Counted from the first letter of the stretch, positions 25,306-33,898 are shown. The stretch: DNA of 64,000 nt from Pseudopedobacter alpinus (GCF_042684645.1 NZ_JBHULV010000008.1:372001-436000), one strand, 5' to 3'. Program-made: numbers and translations. The notes: generated by a model not told the origin, from the letters alone.

Positions 25306-26172
25306 ATGAGTAAAAGAAGAAAACTCATAGATAAACTAAGAGAAAAATACAAGCTGGTTATTCTTAATGATGACACTTTTGAGGAGAAAGCATCCTTTAA
25401 TGCTTCCTTATGGTACTTAATTATAGGAACAGCAACTTTTGCAATTCTTTTTATTTTTTTGACAATTACTACCATCAAATTTACACCGCTAAGAGAGTAT
25501 TTATCTGTTGCGAGTGATGCTGGTTCAAAAAAGGAAATTATTGAAGCTTACAGTAAAGTTGATTCTTTAGAGAAATTAGCCAAAGCCAATGAAATTTATT
25601 TAAATAACCTAAAAGATGTTATTACGGGCAAGGTAAATATGGCTAAACAAAGTAAACCTACAAACGATGGGGCAAAGGCAACAGATAGCATACGGCTTAA
25701 TCAAAAAATATCTAAAGAAGAAAAAGAATTAAGGAAGTACATTGAGGCCGAAGGGAAGTTTGACTTAAACGAAGAAGCAAATGAAAATAGATCAGGAATT
25801 GCTTCGTATTCTTTCTTTAGTCCACTTAGAGGACAAGTTACCGATGAGTTTAACCCTAAAATACAACATTATGGAATTGATATTTCAACTAGAAAAAACG
25901 AAAATATTAAAGCTACATTAGAAGGTACTATAGTTTTTTCTAATTTTACGTCAGAAACGGGCTATGTGATTGCCATACAACACAGTAATAATCTAGTAAC
26001 TTTTTATAAACATTGTTCTGTTTTATTGAAAAAAGTAGGTAGTTTCGTTAGAGCCGGAGAAGTAATAGCAGTTGTTGGGAATTCGGGAGAGTATTCTACA
26101 GGACCACATTTACATTTTGAAATTTGGCTTAATGGTAACGCGGTTGATCCTAAAAATTATATGACATTTTAA
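25306..26172 (+). CDS. M23-family peptidoglycan endopeptidase (LytM-like)
   Basis: 288 residues: short basic cytoplasmic tail, one membrane helix (about 38-60), a coiled segment (about 75-150), then an M23 domain with HYGIDIS and GPHLHFEIW, which contribute zinc ligands (HxxxD and HxH). It may cut peptide cross-links or act as an activator; the ligand residues are all visible, so activity is plausible. Bactofilin follows after nine bases, a common pairing in bacteria where bactofilins position M23 enzymes, and the ATPase genes continue on the same strand. Confidence 0.88.
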   Translation: MSKRRKLIDKLREKYKLVILNDDTFEEKASFNASLWYLIIGTATFAILFIFLTITTIKFTPLREYLSVASDAGSKKEIIEAYSKVDSLEKLAKANEIYLNNLKDVITGKVNMAKQSKPTNDGAKATDSIRLNQKISKEEKELRKYIEAEGKFDLNEEANENRSGIASYSFFSPLRGQVTDEFNPKIQHYGIDISTRKNENIKATLEGTIVFSNFTSETGYVIAIQHSNNLVTFYKHCSVLLKKVGSFVRAGEVIAVVGNSGEYSTGPHLHFEIWLNGNAVDPKNYMTF

Positions 26173-26181
26173 ATTTTAATC

Positions 26182-26622
26182 ATGTTCGGAAGAAAAAAAA
26201 CAGAAAATTTGAATGACAATCAAAAAGCAGGAACAATTAATATTGTGGGTTTAGGTACAGAAATTAATGGAGATTTAAACACCAAAGGCGATATTAGAAT
26301 AGACGGTAAAATTACTGGCGACGTAAACTCTAAAGCAAAAGTTGTTATAGGAGCAACAGGCGAAGTAATAGGAAATATATTTTCTGAAAGCGCTGAAATA
26401 TCTGGCAACGTAAAAGGAGATGTAAATACAACGGAGATTTTATTTCTTAAAGCTACAGCAAACCTTGTTGGCGATATTTTATCTAATAAATTGGTTGTAG
26501 AGAATGGAGCTAACCTAAGTGGACATTGCCAAACCGGTGTTTTACAAACAAAATCAATTACAAAACCACAATTTAATGAATCAGGAGAAAGAACCTTTCA
26601 AAAAAGAGAAGCAACAGCTTAA
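26182..26622 (+). CDS. Bactofilin (polymer-forming cytoskeletal protein)
   Basis: 146 residues. The central part shows the repeating beta-helix pattern of bactofilins: GTEINGDLNTKGDIRIDGKI, VVIGATGEVIGNIFSESAEI, with short disordered ends. Bactofilins form membrane-associated filaments without nucleotide. It lies directly after the M23 peptidase, a functional pairing known from other bacteria, and its 3' end overlaps the first 47 bases of the AtpI-like gene in another frame. Confidence 0.92.
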   Translation: MFGRKKTENLNDNQKAGTINIVGLGTEINGDLNTKGDIRIDGKITGDVNSKAKVVIGATGEVIGNIFSESAEISGNVKGDVNTTEILFLKATANLVGDILSNKLVVENGANLSGHCQTGVLQTKSITKPQFNESGERTFQKREATA

Positions 26623-26800
26623 TACTTATGCTAAATACTCTGCTATTGGGTTTCAAATGATTGGTATTATTGGTGTTTTTGCATTTGCTGGGTATAAAAT
26701 TGATGAGTATCAAAACACCAAAACTCCAATTTATACAGGTATCCTAAGTTTAATTGGCGTTTTTATTTCTATATACATTGTTATTAAAAGTTTAAAATAA
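26576..26800 (+). CDS. AtpI/AtpZ-like small membrane protein
   Basis: 74 residues from the ATG at 26576 (MNQEKEPFKKEKQQLNTYAK). Two transmembrane helices (about 21-41 and 51-71) joined by GYKIDEYQNTKTPIYT, the pattern of the AtpZ/AtpI family that precedes ATP synthase genes and is linked to c-ring assembly or magnesium/calcium transport. The start lies within the bactofilin gene, a 47-base overlap, which suggests coupled translation. Upstream alternative starts would add an unrelated stretch. Confidence 0.75.
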   Translation: MNQEKEPFKKEKQQLNTYAKYSAIGFQMIGIIGVFAFAGYKIDEYQNTKTPIYTGILSLIGVFISIYIVIKSLK

Positions 26801-26805
26801 CCAGT

Positions 26806-27195
26806 TTGAAAACCTCCAAATTTTTAACATACTACGCTTTCTTAGTTGTATCAATTGCATTAATTTTTTTAGGATTAGATAATTTTGTTTTTCAGCAAAC
26901 TATACTCATTCCTTACTTTTGGTTAATGTTTGGCTTTATGGCTGGCATTACCCTTATCGTTTATTACCTTTCAATAATAGGTTTAAAAATTGGGGGGGGT
27001 CATCAAAGTTCTATACTATTAGCAGCAATAGTTTTAAGACTACTTTTAACATTAACATTTATACTAATTTATACCCTTAAAATTAAGGTAGAGGCGGTTT
27101 TATTCCTGTTTAACTTTTTTTCTATATATTTATTCTTTACAGTCTTTGAAATTTATTGTTTGTTGTGTAACTTGCGCCACCAAATTAAGAAGTAA
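26806..27195 (+). CDS. Four-helix membrane protein of the ATP synthase operon
   Basis: 129 residues starting with TTG at 26806, five bases after the AtpI-like gene; no suitable ATG exists nearby. Four hydrophobic helices (about 7-25, 34-57, 70-93, 98-122) give an AtpI-like or AtpR-like topology, with arginine in the third helix (VLRLLL). Genes of this kind sit between atpI and atpB in Bacteroidota. Its exact role is not known. The codons at 26992-26999 contain eight consecutive G, which is unusual in this AT-rich DNA. Confidence 0.65.
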   Translation: MKTSKFLTYYAFLVVSIALIFLGLDNFVFQQTILIPYFWLMFGFMAGITLIVYYLSIIGLKIGGGHQSSILLAAIVLRLLLTLTFILIYTLKIKVEAVLFLFNFFSIYLFFTVFEIYCLLCNLRHQIKK

Positions 27196-27209
27196 AAAAC
27201 ACGTAATAG

Positions 27210-28316
27210 ATGTATTTTAGCCACATTTTAAATTTTAAAAATTACTCTAGCAGAGCCATAATCGCTCTTTTCCTTTTGTTTTTAACGTTTAATTCTTTTG
27301 CAGTGCAAGAAAATGAGGCTCAAAAAATAGAAGTAAATTCTGAACATTCTGCTCCAAATCACGAAGAAAAGTTTGACCCAACAGTAACTATTTTAGAACA
27401 TATTGGAGATTCCCACAGTTGGCATTTATGGGGGCATTTATCAGTTCCTTTACCCGTTATTTTATTTACCCCTCAAGGTTTAGAAGTTTTTTCTTCATCT
27501 AAACTGGTTGATGAGCACCACAATCCAACGCCATATTTAGGTAATAATTACACCTATTTATTAGAACACGAACATATCAAAATTCTTAAATCAGATAATC
27601 AAATTGATGAAGAGCTTTCTGCAAAAGTTTATGATTTTTCTATCACTAAAAATGTGGCATCAATGTTTCTTGCTATCATAATAATTTTATTGGTATTCAC
27701 AAGCATTGCAGGTTCTTATAAAAAGAGATTAGGTAAAGCACCAAAAGGTTTGCAATCTTGGGCAGAGCCTTTAATTATTTTTATACGGGACGATATTGCA
27801 AGACCAAATATTGGGTATAAATTTGAGAGATTTATGCCGCTATTACTAACCATGTTTTTCTTTATTTGGTTTAATAACTTATTAGGTTTAATTCCTATTT
27901 TTCCAGGAGGCGCAAACGTTACAGGTAACATTGCAGTAACAATGGTACTTTCTGTAGTTGTTTTAATTATCGTTAATATTAATGGTAATAAATACTACTG
28001 GAGCCATATTTTTAAGCCAGATGTTCCTTTTTGGTTATTGCCAATTATGTGGGTAGTTGAAATTATAGGTATATTCTCTAAGCCATTTGCATTAATGGTT
28101 CGTTTGTTTGCTAATATTACAGCAGGTCACATTATTATATTGAGTTTAATCTCATTAATATTTATTTTTAAAACACTGGCTATCGCTCCAGTTTCTGTTG
28201 CATTTGTATTGTTTATGAATGTGTTAGAGTTACTAGTAGCGTTTTTACAAGCCTTTATTTTTACGATGCTTACAGCCCTATTTATTGGTTCGGCTGTAGA
28301 AGAGCATCACCATTAA
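27210..28316 (+). CDS. atpB: ATP synthase F0 subunit a
   Basis: 368 residues, longer than the ~250 of most bacteria because of an N-terminal signal-like segment and a histidine- and acid-rich extension (about 35-150), a feature of Bacteroidota AtpB. The proton-channel part contains FNNLLGLIPIFPGGANVTGN and LMVRLFANITAGHI with the essential arginine, and ends in a cluster of histidines (EEHHH). It works with the c ring in proton translocation. Follows the four-helix protein after 14 bases. Confidence 0.95.
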   Translation: MYFSHILNFKNYSSRAIIALFLLFLTFNSFAVQENEAQKIEVNSEHSAPNHEEKFDPTVTILEHIGDSHSWHLWGHLSVPLPVILFTPQGLEVFSSSKLVDEHHNPTPYLGNNYTYLLEHEHIKILKSDNQIDEELSAKVYDFSITKNVASMFLAIIIILLVFTSIAGSYKKRLGKAPKGLQSWAEPLIIFIRDDIARPNIGYKFERFMPLLLTMFFFIWFNNLLGLIPIFPGGANVTGNIAVTMVLSVVVLIIVNINGNKYYWSHIFKPDVPFWLLPIMWVVEIIGIFSKPFALMVRLFANITAGHIIILSLISLIFIFKTLAIAPVSVAFVLFMNVLELLVAFLQAFIFTMLTALFIGSAVEEHHH

Positions 28317-28421
28317 TTAAGGAACAAAGAGTAAAGATTAAAGACCATGAAAAATGAAGACTTTATTTACTCTCAGAAAATGAAACATTTTGTTTAACAA
28401 TCATATAATAAATTAGAAGTT
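28317..28421. repeat. Spacer with complementary AGAGTAAA / TTTACTCT arms
   Basis: Between atpB and atpE, AGAGTAAA and TTTACTCT can pair across about 33 bases of A-rich DNA. It looks like a member of the same class of low-complexity inverted spacers as those between atpF-atpH and atpA-atpG. No gene is seen. Confidence 0.35.
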
Positions 28422-28640
28422 ATGGTAGGTTCAATCGCTGCAATTGGTGCAGGTTTAGCAGTTATCGGTGCTGGTATCGGTATTGGTCAAATTGGTGGTA
28501 AAGCAATGGAAGGTATTGCTCGCCAGCCAGAGGCTGCTTCAAAAATTCAAACTGCTATGATCATCGCTGCGGCCCTTGTTGAAGGTGTTGCGTTGTTTGG
28601 TGTGGTAGTAGCTCTTTTAGGTAATAACGTAGGAGCTTAA
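28422..28640 (+). CDS. atpE: ATP synthase F0 subunit c
   Basis: 72 residues in two helices with the polar loop ARQPE and the ion-binding Glu54 in ALVEGVALFG. The residues around the glutamate lack the Ser/Thr and Gln arrangement of sodium-binding rings, so proton use is likely. A strong hairpin follows the gene and may set the high ratio of c subunits to downstream subunits. Confidence 0.96.
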   Translation: MVGSIAAIGAGLAVIGAGIGIGQIGGKAMEGIARQPEAASKIQTAMIIAAALVEGVALFGVVVALLGNNVGA

Positions 28641-28649
28641 GAATTAAAT

Positions 28650-28688
28650 AAATCGGAAAAATAGCGATTGGCTATTTTTCCGATTTTT
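28650..28688 (+). terminator. Strong hairpin between atpE and atpF
   Basis: AAATCGGAAAAATAGC (28650-28665) and its perfect complement GCTATTTTTCCGATTT (28671-28686) are separated by a five-base loop and followed by a few T. As atpF-H-A-G must still be transcribed, it is probably a partial terminator or mRNA stabiliser that raises atpE output. Confidence 0.6.
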
Positions 28689-28721
28689 AAATGATTATTA
28701 ATAAAATAGTATATAAATTTT

Positions 28722-29216
28722 ATGGAATTAGTAACTCCTAGTATAGGCTTAGTGTTTTGGACCGCTGTATCTTTTTTGATTCTAATGGTCCTTTTAAAAA
28801 AATTAGCTTGGAAACCTGTTTTAACAGCAATTCATGAGCGTGAGCGTTCTATTGAAGATGCTTTAAATAAAGCTGAGTTAGCAAGAGAAGAAATGTCTCG
28901 TTTATCTAACGAGAATGAAGTTTTGTTAAAAGAAGCAAGAGTAGAGCGTGATCAAATTTTGAAAGAAGCAAAAGAATTGAAAGACCAAATTGTTGCCGAA
29001 GCAAAATTAGCTGCACAAACAGAAGGTGCTAAACTAATTGAGAAAGCTAAAGTTGAGATTAATAATCAAAAAATTGCAGCTTTAGACGAAGTTAAAAATC
29101 AAGTAGCGGCTCTATCTTTAGAGATTGCTGAAAAAGTTTTACGCAAGCAATTTGATGATAAACAAAAACAAGACGCTTTGGTAAGTGATTTGTTGAAAGA
29201 TGTGAAATTGAATTAG
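28722..29216 (+). CDS. atpF: ATP synthase F0 subunit b
   Basis: 164 residues: an N-terminal membrane helix (about 5-27, LVFWTAVSFLILMVLLKKL) and a long charged coiled coil (about 35-150) that forms the peripheral stalk. Length and pattern are typical. Only one b-type gene is present. Confidence 0.95.
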   Translation: MELVTPSIGLVFWTAVSFLILMVLLKKLAWKPVLTAIHERERSIEDALNKAELAREEMSRLSNENEVLLKEARVERDQILKEAKELKDQIVAEAKLAAQTEGAKLIEKAKVEINNQKIAALDEVKNQVAALSLEIAEKVLRKQFDDKQKQDALVSDLLKDVKLN

Positions 29217-29311
29217 TAATTAGTTTTTCAGTTTGTTAGTTGGTTAGACAAGTAAAACGTTTAATAAATCCTAACAAACTAACAAACTAGGACCTAACAA
29301 ACTAAAAGAAA
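29217..29311. repeat. Imperfect inverted spacer element between atpF and atpH
   Basis: The left arm CAGTTTGTTAGTTGGTTAG is nearly complementary to CTAACAAACTAACAAACTA on the right, then a further CTAACAAACTA is repeated. The same vocabulary recurs in the GH3-lptB gap and upstream of the second iron-sulfur gene. Function unknown. Confidence 0.5.
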
Positions 29312-29860
29312 ATGTCAGAAATAAAAGTAGCATCCAGATACGCAAAATCTTTAATTGATTTGGCTTTAGAAAATAAGGCTTTAGAAGAGATTAAAGGTGA
29401 TATGACCCTTTTTGTAAACACATTAAAGGCTAATTCTGAATTACAAGCAGTTGTTAAAAATCCAATTATACCTTTAGGTAAAAAGAATGCGATATTAAAA
29501 GCTGTTTTTGGAGATAAGATTAACAAAGTAACTGCTGCATTTTTAAAGATAGTTGTTGATAAAGGCAGAGCAGAAATTATTTACGGCACAGCAAAAGAGT
29601 TTTTAAATCAATATAATCAGTTTAAAAATATCGTTACAGCTAAAGTAGTTTCAGCTGCTGATTTAACAGAAGCGGCAAAAACAGAAATTATTAATAAAGT
29701 TAAAGCTGTAACAGGCGGACAAGTTAATTTAAAAACTAGTATTGACACAAGTTTAATTGGCGGTTTTATTTTAACAGTTGGTGATAAACAATTCGACGCA
29801 AGTATTTCAAGTAGCTTAGCTAAATTAAAGAAGGATTTTGCCCAAAAGGTAATTGCTTAA
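29312..29860 (+). CDS. atpH: ATP synthase F1 subunit delta
   Basis: 182 residues, helical N-terminal domain (ASRYAKSLIDLALENKAL) and a C-terminal region with GGQVNLKTSIDTSLIGGFIL, the family signature. It joins the peripheral stalk to the F1 head. Confidence 0.94.
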   Translation: MSEIKVASRYAKSLIDLALENKALEEIKGDMTLFVNTLKANSELQAVVKNPIIPLGKKNAILKAVFGDKINKVTAAFLKIVVDKGRAEIIYGTAKEFLNQYNQFKNIVTAKVVSAADLTEAAKTEIINKVKAVTGGQVNLKTSIDTSLIGGFILTVGDKQFDASISSSLAKLKKDFAQKVIA

Positions 29861-29974
29861 ATAAATTCCCGATGACAATCGGTATTGGTTCATGGTATTT
29901 TATTTAAAAATAAGGCCGTTTATCAAACATTATAGGATACAATTTTTTAAAACAAAAATCTTAAATAAAAAAAG

Positions 29975-31549
29975 ATGGTAGAAGTAAGACCAGATGAAGT
30001 TTCGGCGATTTTACGTCAGCAATTATCAGGCTTTAAGTCAGAAACTGAATTAGAGGAAGTTGGTACCGTACTACAAGTTGGTGATGGTATTGCTCGTGTT
30101 TATGGTTTAACAAAGGTACAAGCTGGTGAGCTGGTTGAATTTGAATCAGGCTTACAAGGTATTGTTTTAAACTTAGAAGAAGACAATGTGGGTGTGGTTT
30201 TGTTAGGTCAATCTGATGAAATTAAGGAAGGTGATACCATTAAACGTACAAAACGTATTGCATCTATTAACGTAGGTGAAGGTATGTTAGGTCGTGTGGT
30301 AAATACTTTAGGTGCACCAATTGATGGAAAAGGACCAATTACTGGTACTACTTACGAAATGCCTTTAGAGCGTAAAGCTCCAGGTGTTATTTACCGTCAG
30401 CCAGTTACAGAGCCATTACAAACAGGTATTAAAGCTATTGATGCGATGATTCCAATTGGTCGTGGACAACGTGAGTTGGTTATTGGTGACCGTCAAACTG
30501 GTAAATCTGCTGTTTGTATTGATACCATCATTAATCAAAAAGAATTTTACGATGCAGGAGTTCCTGTATTTTGTATATATGTTGCAATTGGACAAAAAGC
30601 GAGTACTGTTGCTAACGTTGTTAAAGCGTTAGACGAAAAAGGCGCAATGGCTTACACAGTTGTTGTTGCTGCTTCTGCTGCAGATCCTGCTCCAATGCAG
30701 TTTTATGCTCCGTTTGCAGGTGCTGCAATTGGTGAGTTTTTCCGTGATACAGGAAGACCAGCTTTAATTGTTTATGACGATTTATCTAAACAAGCTGTTG
30801 CTTACCGTGAGGTTTCTTTATTATTGAAACGCCCTCCAGGACGTGAGGCATACCCAGGTGACGTATTTTACCTACACAGTCGTTTATTAGAAAGAGCTGC
30901 AAAAATCAACCAAAATGATTCTATTGCTCAAGCGATGAATGATTTACCAGAATCAATCAGAGGTATTGTAAAAGGTGGTGGTTCTTTAACTGCTTTACCA
31001 ATTATCGAAACTCAAGCTGGTGACGTTTCTGCTTATATCCCAACTAACGTAATTTCTATTACTGATGGTCAGATATTCCTAGAATCTAATCTATTTAATG
31101 CAGGTGTTCGTCCAGCTATTAACGTAGGTATTTCTGTATCTCGTGTAGGTGGTAACGCTCAAATTAAATCAATGAAGAAAGTTGCTGGTACACTCAAATT
31201 AGATCAAGCTCAATACCGTGAATTAGAGGCTTTCTCTAAATTTGGTTCTGACTTAGATGCTTCTACCAAATTGGTGTTAGATAAAGGTGCTAGAAACGTT
31301 GAGATTTTGAAACAAGGTCAGTTTTCTCCAGTAACAGTTGAAAAACAAGTTGCAATTATATATGCAGGTGTTAAAAACTTAATGAGAAACGTACCAGTTA
31401 ATAAGGTTAGAGAATTCGAATTAGAATATACTACACAATTAGAGCAACGTCATCCAGAAGTTTTAGCAGCATTAAAGGCTGGTAAATTTGACGATAGCTT
31501 AACTGGTGTATTAGAGACTGTTGCGAAAGAATTATCAGCGAAATACTAA
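29975..31549 (+). CDS. atpA: ATP synthase F1 subunit alpha
   Basis: 524 residues. Contains Walker A GDRQTGKSA (about 171-179), the beta-barrel N-domain (EEVGTVLQVGDGIARVYGL), and the PAINVGISVSRVGG signature. It forms the non-catalytic nucleotide sites in the hexamer. The catalytic beta subunit gene is not in this operon. Confidence 0.97.
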   Translation: MVEVRPDEVSAILRQQLSGFKSETELEEVGTVLQVGDGIARVYGLTKVQAGELVEFESGLQGIVLNLEEDNVGVVLLGQSDEIKEGDTIKRTKRIASINVGEGMLGRVVNTLGAPIDGKGPITGTTYEMPLERKAPGVIYRQPVTEPLQTGIKAIDAMIPIGRGQRELVIGDRQTGKSAVCIDTIINQKEFYDAGVPVFCIYVAIGQKASTVANVVKALDEKGAMAYTVVVAASAADPAPMQFYAPFAGAAIGEFFRDTGRPALIVYDDLSKQAVAYREVSLLLKRPPGREAYPGDVFYLHSRLLERAAKINQNDSIAQAMNDLPESIRGIVKGGGSLTALPIIETQAGDVSAYIPTNVISITDGQIFLESNLFNAGVRPAINVGISVSRVGGNAQIKSMKKVAGTLKLDQAQYRELEAFSKFGSDLDASTKLVLDKGARNVEILKQGQFSPVTVEKQVAIIYAGVKNLMRNVPVNKVREFELEYTTQLEQRHPEVLAALKAGKFDDSLTGVLETVAKELSAKY

Positions 31550-31646
31550 ATAGATTTGAGTATTGAGATATGAGATATGAGACCTATTGAGCCGACAAAC
31601 AAGTCATCTCAATTCTCATATCTCACATCTCACATCTAAACAGAAA
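31550..31646. repeat. Inverted low-complexity spacer between atpA and atpG
   Basis: GAGATATGAGATATGAGA on the left is answered by TCTCATATCTCACATCTCAC on the right, so the RNA could fold into a long imperfect hairpin. A TTG-started reading frame through it (from 31587) would add a Ser/His-rich leader to subunit gamma and is rejected. Confidence 0.5.
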
Positions 31647-32531
31647 ATGGCAAATTTAAAAGAAGTAAGAATCAGAATATCTTCGGTAAGCTCTACACAG
31701 CAAATTACCAAAGCAATGAAAATGGTTTCGGCAGCTAAGTTAAAAAGAGCTACCAATGCTATTATTCAATTGCGTCCTTATGCCAATAAATTAAAAGAGA
31801 TTTTAGCTAATTTATCTGCTAGTTTAGAGGATGGTGTTTCTGTATATACTCAAGAACGTGAAGTTAAAAACGTTTTAGTAGTTGTAGTAACTTCAAATCG
31901 TGGATTGGCTGGGGCTTTCAATACCAACGTTATTAAAACAGCAAACAATTTAATTGCTGATAAGTATAGCAATTTCCATCAATCTGGAAACTTACATATT
32001 GTTGCAATAGGTAAAAAAGCACAAGATTATTACGAGAAACGCAAATACAATATTATTGGTAACAATAACGAAGTTTATAGTGCTTTGAATTTCGAAAACA
32101 TTTCTGTAATTACTGAGGCAATTATGCAAGGTTTTGTTGATGGTAAATACGATAAAGTTGAGGTTATTTATAACCAGTTTAAAAATGCAGCAATGCAAAT
32201 TTTAACTACTGAGCAGTTATTGCCTGTACCTAAAGCTGAGAGAAAGGCTGATACTAGTACTAGTCAGGTTGATTATATTTTAGAGCCTTCTAAAGAAGAA
32301 ATAGTTGAAGAATTAATACCAAAGAATATTAAATTACAGCTTTATAAAGCAGTTTTAGATTCTCACGCTTCTGAGCATGGGGCTAGAATGACTGCTATGG
32401 ATAAAGCAACAGATAATGCTGGTGACTTATTGAAAAAATTAAAATTAGCTTATAATCAAGCTCGTCAGGCTGCAATTACTACAGAGCTTTCTGAAATTGT
32501 AAGTGGTGCTGCGGCTTTATCTAACGGATAA
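31647..32531 (+). CDS. atpG: ATP synthase F1 subunit gamma
   Basis: 294 residues from the ATG at 31647 (MANLKEVRIRISSVSSTQQI). This start matches the family N-terminus; the upstream in-frame extension to 31587 lies in a repeat spacer. The terminal helices form the rotating shaft, with TKAMKMVSAAKL near the start and the conserved end ...ITTELSEIVSGAAAL. It closes the operon and is followed by a clear terminator. Confidence 0.96.
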   Translation: MANLKEVRIRISSVSSTQQITKAMKMVSAAKLKRATNAIIQLRPYANKLKEILANLSASLEDGVSVYTQEREVKNVLVVVVTSNRGLAGAFNTNVIKTANNLIADKYSNFHQSGNLHIVAIGKKAQDYYEKRKYNIIGNNNEVYSALNFENISVITEAIMQGFVDGKYDKVEVIYNQFKNAAMQILTTEQLLPVPKAERKADTSTSQVDYILEPSKEEIVEELIPKNIKLQLYKAVLDSHASEHGARMTAMDKATDNAGDLLKKLKLAYNQARQAAITTELSEIVSGAAALSNG

Positions 32532-32575
32532 TTTTTAAAAGCATAAAGCGGAAGGCTTAATGCCGAAAGCAATGA

Positions 32576-32610
32576 AAACCTCAATCATGATAAATGGTTG
32601 AGGTTTTTTT
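32576..32610 (+). terminator. Terminator of the ATP synthase operon
   Basis: AAACCTCAA (32576-32584) pairs with TTGAGGTTT (32598-32606) and is followed by a run of T on the plus strand. Confidence 0.75.
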
Positions 32611-32639
32611 ATGCTTGTAAATATACTTTTACTATCAAA

Positions 32640-32726
32640 AATCCAAAATTATTATGTTTATTTGGGATTATAATCCAAAATTATTATGTTAATTTTGGAT
32701 TGTAATCCTAAATTATTATATATTTG
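32640..32726. repeat. Three 32-bp tandem palindromic repeats (operator-like)
   Basis: AATCCAAAATTATTATGTT begins at 32640 and again at 32672; a third, diverged AATCCTAAATTATTATATA begins at 32704. The spacing is 32 bases each time, about three helical turns. Each of the first two units is itself palindromic (ATCCAAAATTA...TAATTTTGGAT in the second), and the joints read GGATTATAATCC and GGATTGTAATCC. The third unit merges with TATATTTG (32719-32726), a -7 promoter match four bases before the GTG of the ATPase gene. Probable autoregulatory operator; the binding protein is unknown. Confidence 0.65.
32719..32726 (+). promoter_or_regulatory. Candidate -7 box of the AAA/DUF4143 gene
   Basis: TATATTTG matches TAnnTTTG. 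A TTG at 32695-32697 lies 21 bases upstream, inside the second palindromic repeat. The GTG start codon follows the box after four bases, so the mRNA may be leaderless. Confidence 0.5.
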
Positions 32727-32730
32727 ATAT

Positions 32731-33861
32731 GTGATAGATAGACTACAAATAGATTATGCCCTACAAAGGATGTTCAAAAACAAAGCGTTAATTGTTTTTG
32801 GACCTCGCCAAACAGGTAAAACTACCTTTGTAGAAACACTACTTGCCAAAATCAATAAAAATACTTTAAGCTTAAACGGAGACGATGCCGACGTTAGAGA
32901 AATGTTAGCAAAACCTAATGCAGCACAAATCACTCAGATGCTAAATGGTTATGACGTTTTATTTATTGATGAAGCACAAAGGATTAATGAAATTGGCCTG
33001 CTACTTAAAATAATTGTAGATAGATTCAAAAATGTACAGGTAATTGCTACTGGTTCATCTGCATTTGAGCTGACTGGCAAGGTAAACGAATCTTTAACTG
33101 GCAGAAAGTATGAAATGATGTTACTGCCTTTTTCTTATGCCGAATTGGTAAAACATACTGATTACTTAACAGAAGAAAGATTACTAGAGCAACGTTTAAT
33201 TTACGGTTCTTACCCAGAAATAATTAACGATCCAAGTAATGCTGAAGAACATTTAAAACTTTTAGCTGATAGCTATTTATACAAAGATTTATTTGCTTTA
33301 GAGCAAGTAAGCAAACCAGCTTTGTTCCAAAAGATAGTGAAGGCGTTGGCTTTACAAGTGGGGAGTGAAGTCAATTTTTCAGAATTAGCCCAGCTCGTAA
33401 AAGCAGATCAGAAAACGGTAGAAAAATATATAGATTTATTAGAAAAGGCATTTGTAATATTTTCTTTAACAGCATATTCTGGCAATGTTAGAAATGAGAT
33501 AAAGAAAAACAGAAAAATCTACTTTTACGATAATGGTATTATTAATTCTGTAACTAGAAATTTTAATGCTTTAGCAAATAGAAATGACGTTGGTGCACTT
33601 TTCGAAAACTATATGATTAGTGAAAGAGTTAAATTTTTACAACAAAACCAATTAGAAGCAGAAACTTATTTTTGGCGCACAACTCAGCAGCAAGAAATTG
33701 ATTATGTAGAGAAAACAACAAATAAGTTATTAGCAGTAGAGTTTAAATGGAGTGAGAATAAAAAAGGTAGAATTCCTGTAACTTTTAAAAAAGCATATTC
33801 AAATGTTGAAGAGTTAATTATTAGTAAAAAGGAAAGAGGATTGTTTTTGAATAGACTGTAA
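32731..33861 (+). CDS. AAA-family ATPase with DUF4143 domain
   Basis: 376 residues starting with GTG. An AAA_14 domain with Walker A FGPRQTGKTT (about 23-32) and Walker B VLFIDEAQRI (about 75-84), sensor-like VIATGSSAFEL, then the DUF4143 domain with the PD-(D/E)xK-like end EIDYVEKTTNKLLAVEFKWS. These proteins are widespread, often transferred between genomes, and have no settled function; some resemble nucleases. It stands alone between two operons with its own repeat-rich promoter. Nothing appears broken. Confidence 0.85.
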   Translation: MIDRLQIDYALQRMFKNKALIVFGPRQTGKTTFVETLLAKINKNTLSLNGDDADVREMLAKPNAAQITQMLNGYDVLFIDEAQRINEIGLLLKIIVDRFKNVQVIATGSSAFELTGKVNESLTGRKYEMMLLPFSYAELVKHTDYLTEERLLEQRLIYGSYPEIINDPSNAEEHLKLLADSYLYKDLFALEQVSKPALFQKIVKALALQVGSEVNFSELAQLVKADQKTVEKYIDLLEKAFVIFSLTAYSGNVRNEIKKNRKIYFYDNGIINSVTRNFNALANRNDVGALFENYMISERVKFLQQNQLEAETYFWRTTQQQEIDYVEKTTNKLLAVEFKWSENKKGRIPVTFKKAYSNVEELIISKKERGLFLNRL

Positions 33862-33898
33862 GGAAGTAGATTTTTTGTTCGAGAAATATTTTCGATAG

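Noticed and set aside
31587..31646. Longer N-terminus for ATP synthase gamma
   Set aside because: The extension translates a repeat spacer into Ser/His-rich residues, whereas the ATG at 31647 gives the family N-terminus.
32640..32726. Possible CRISPR array
   Set aside because: The 32-bp units are contiguous, with no spacers between repeats, and no cas genes are near. It fits an operator better.
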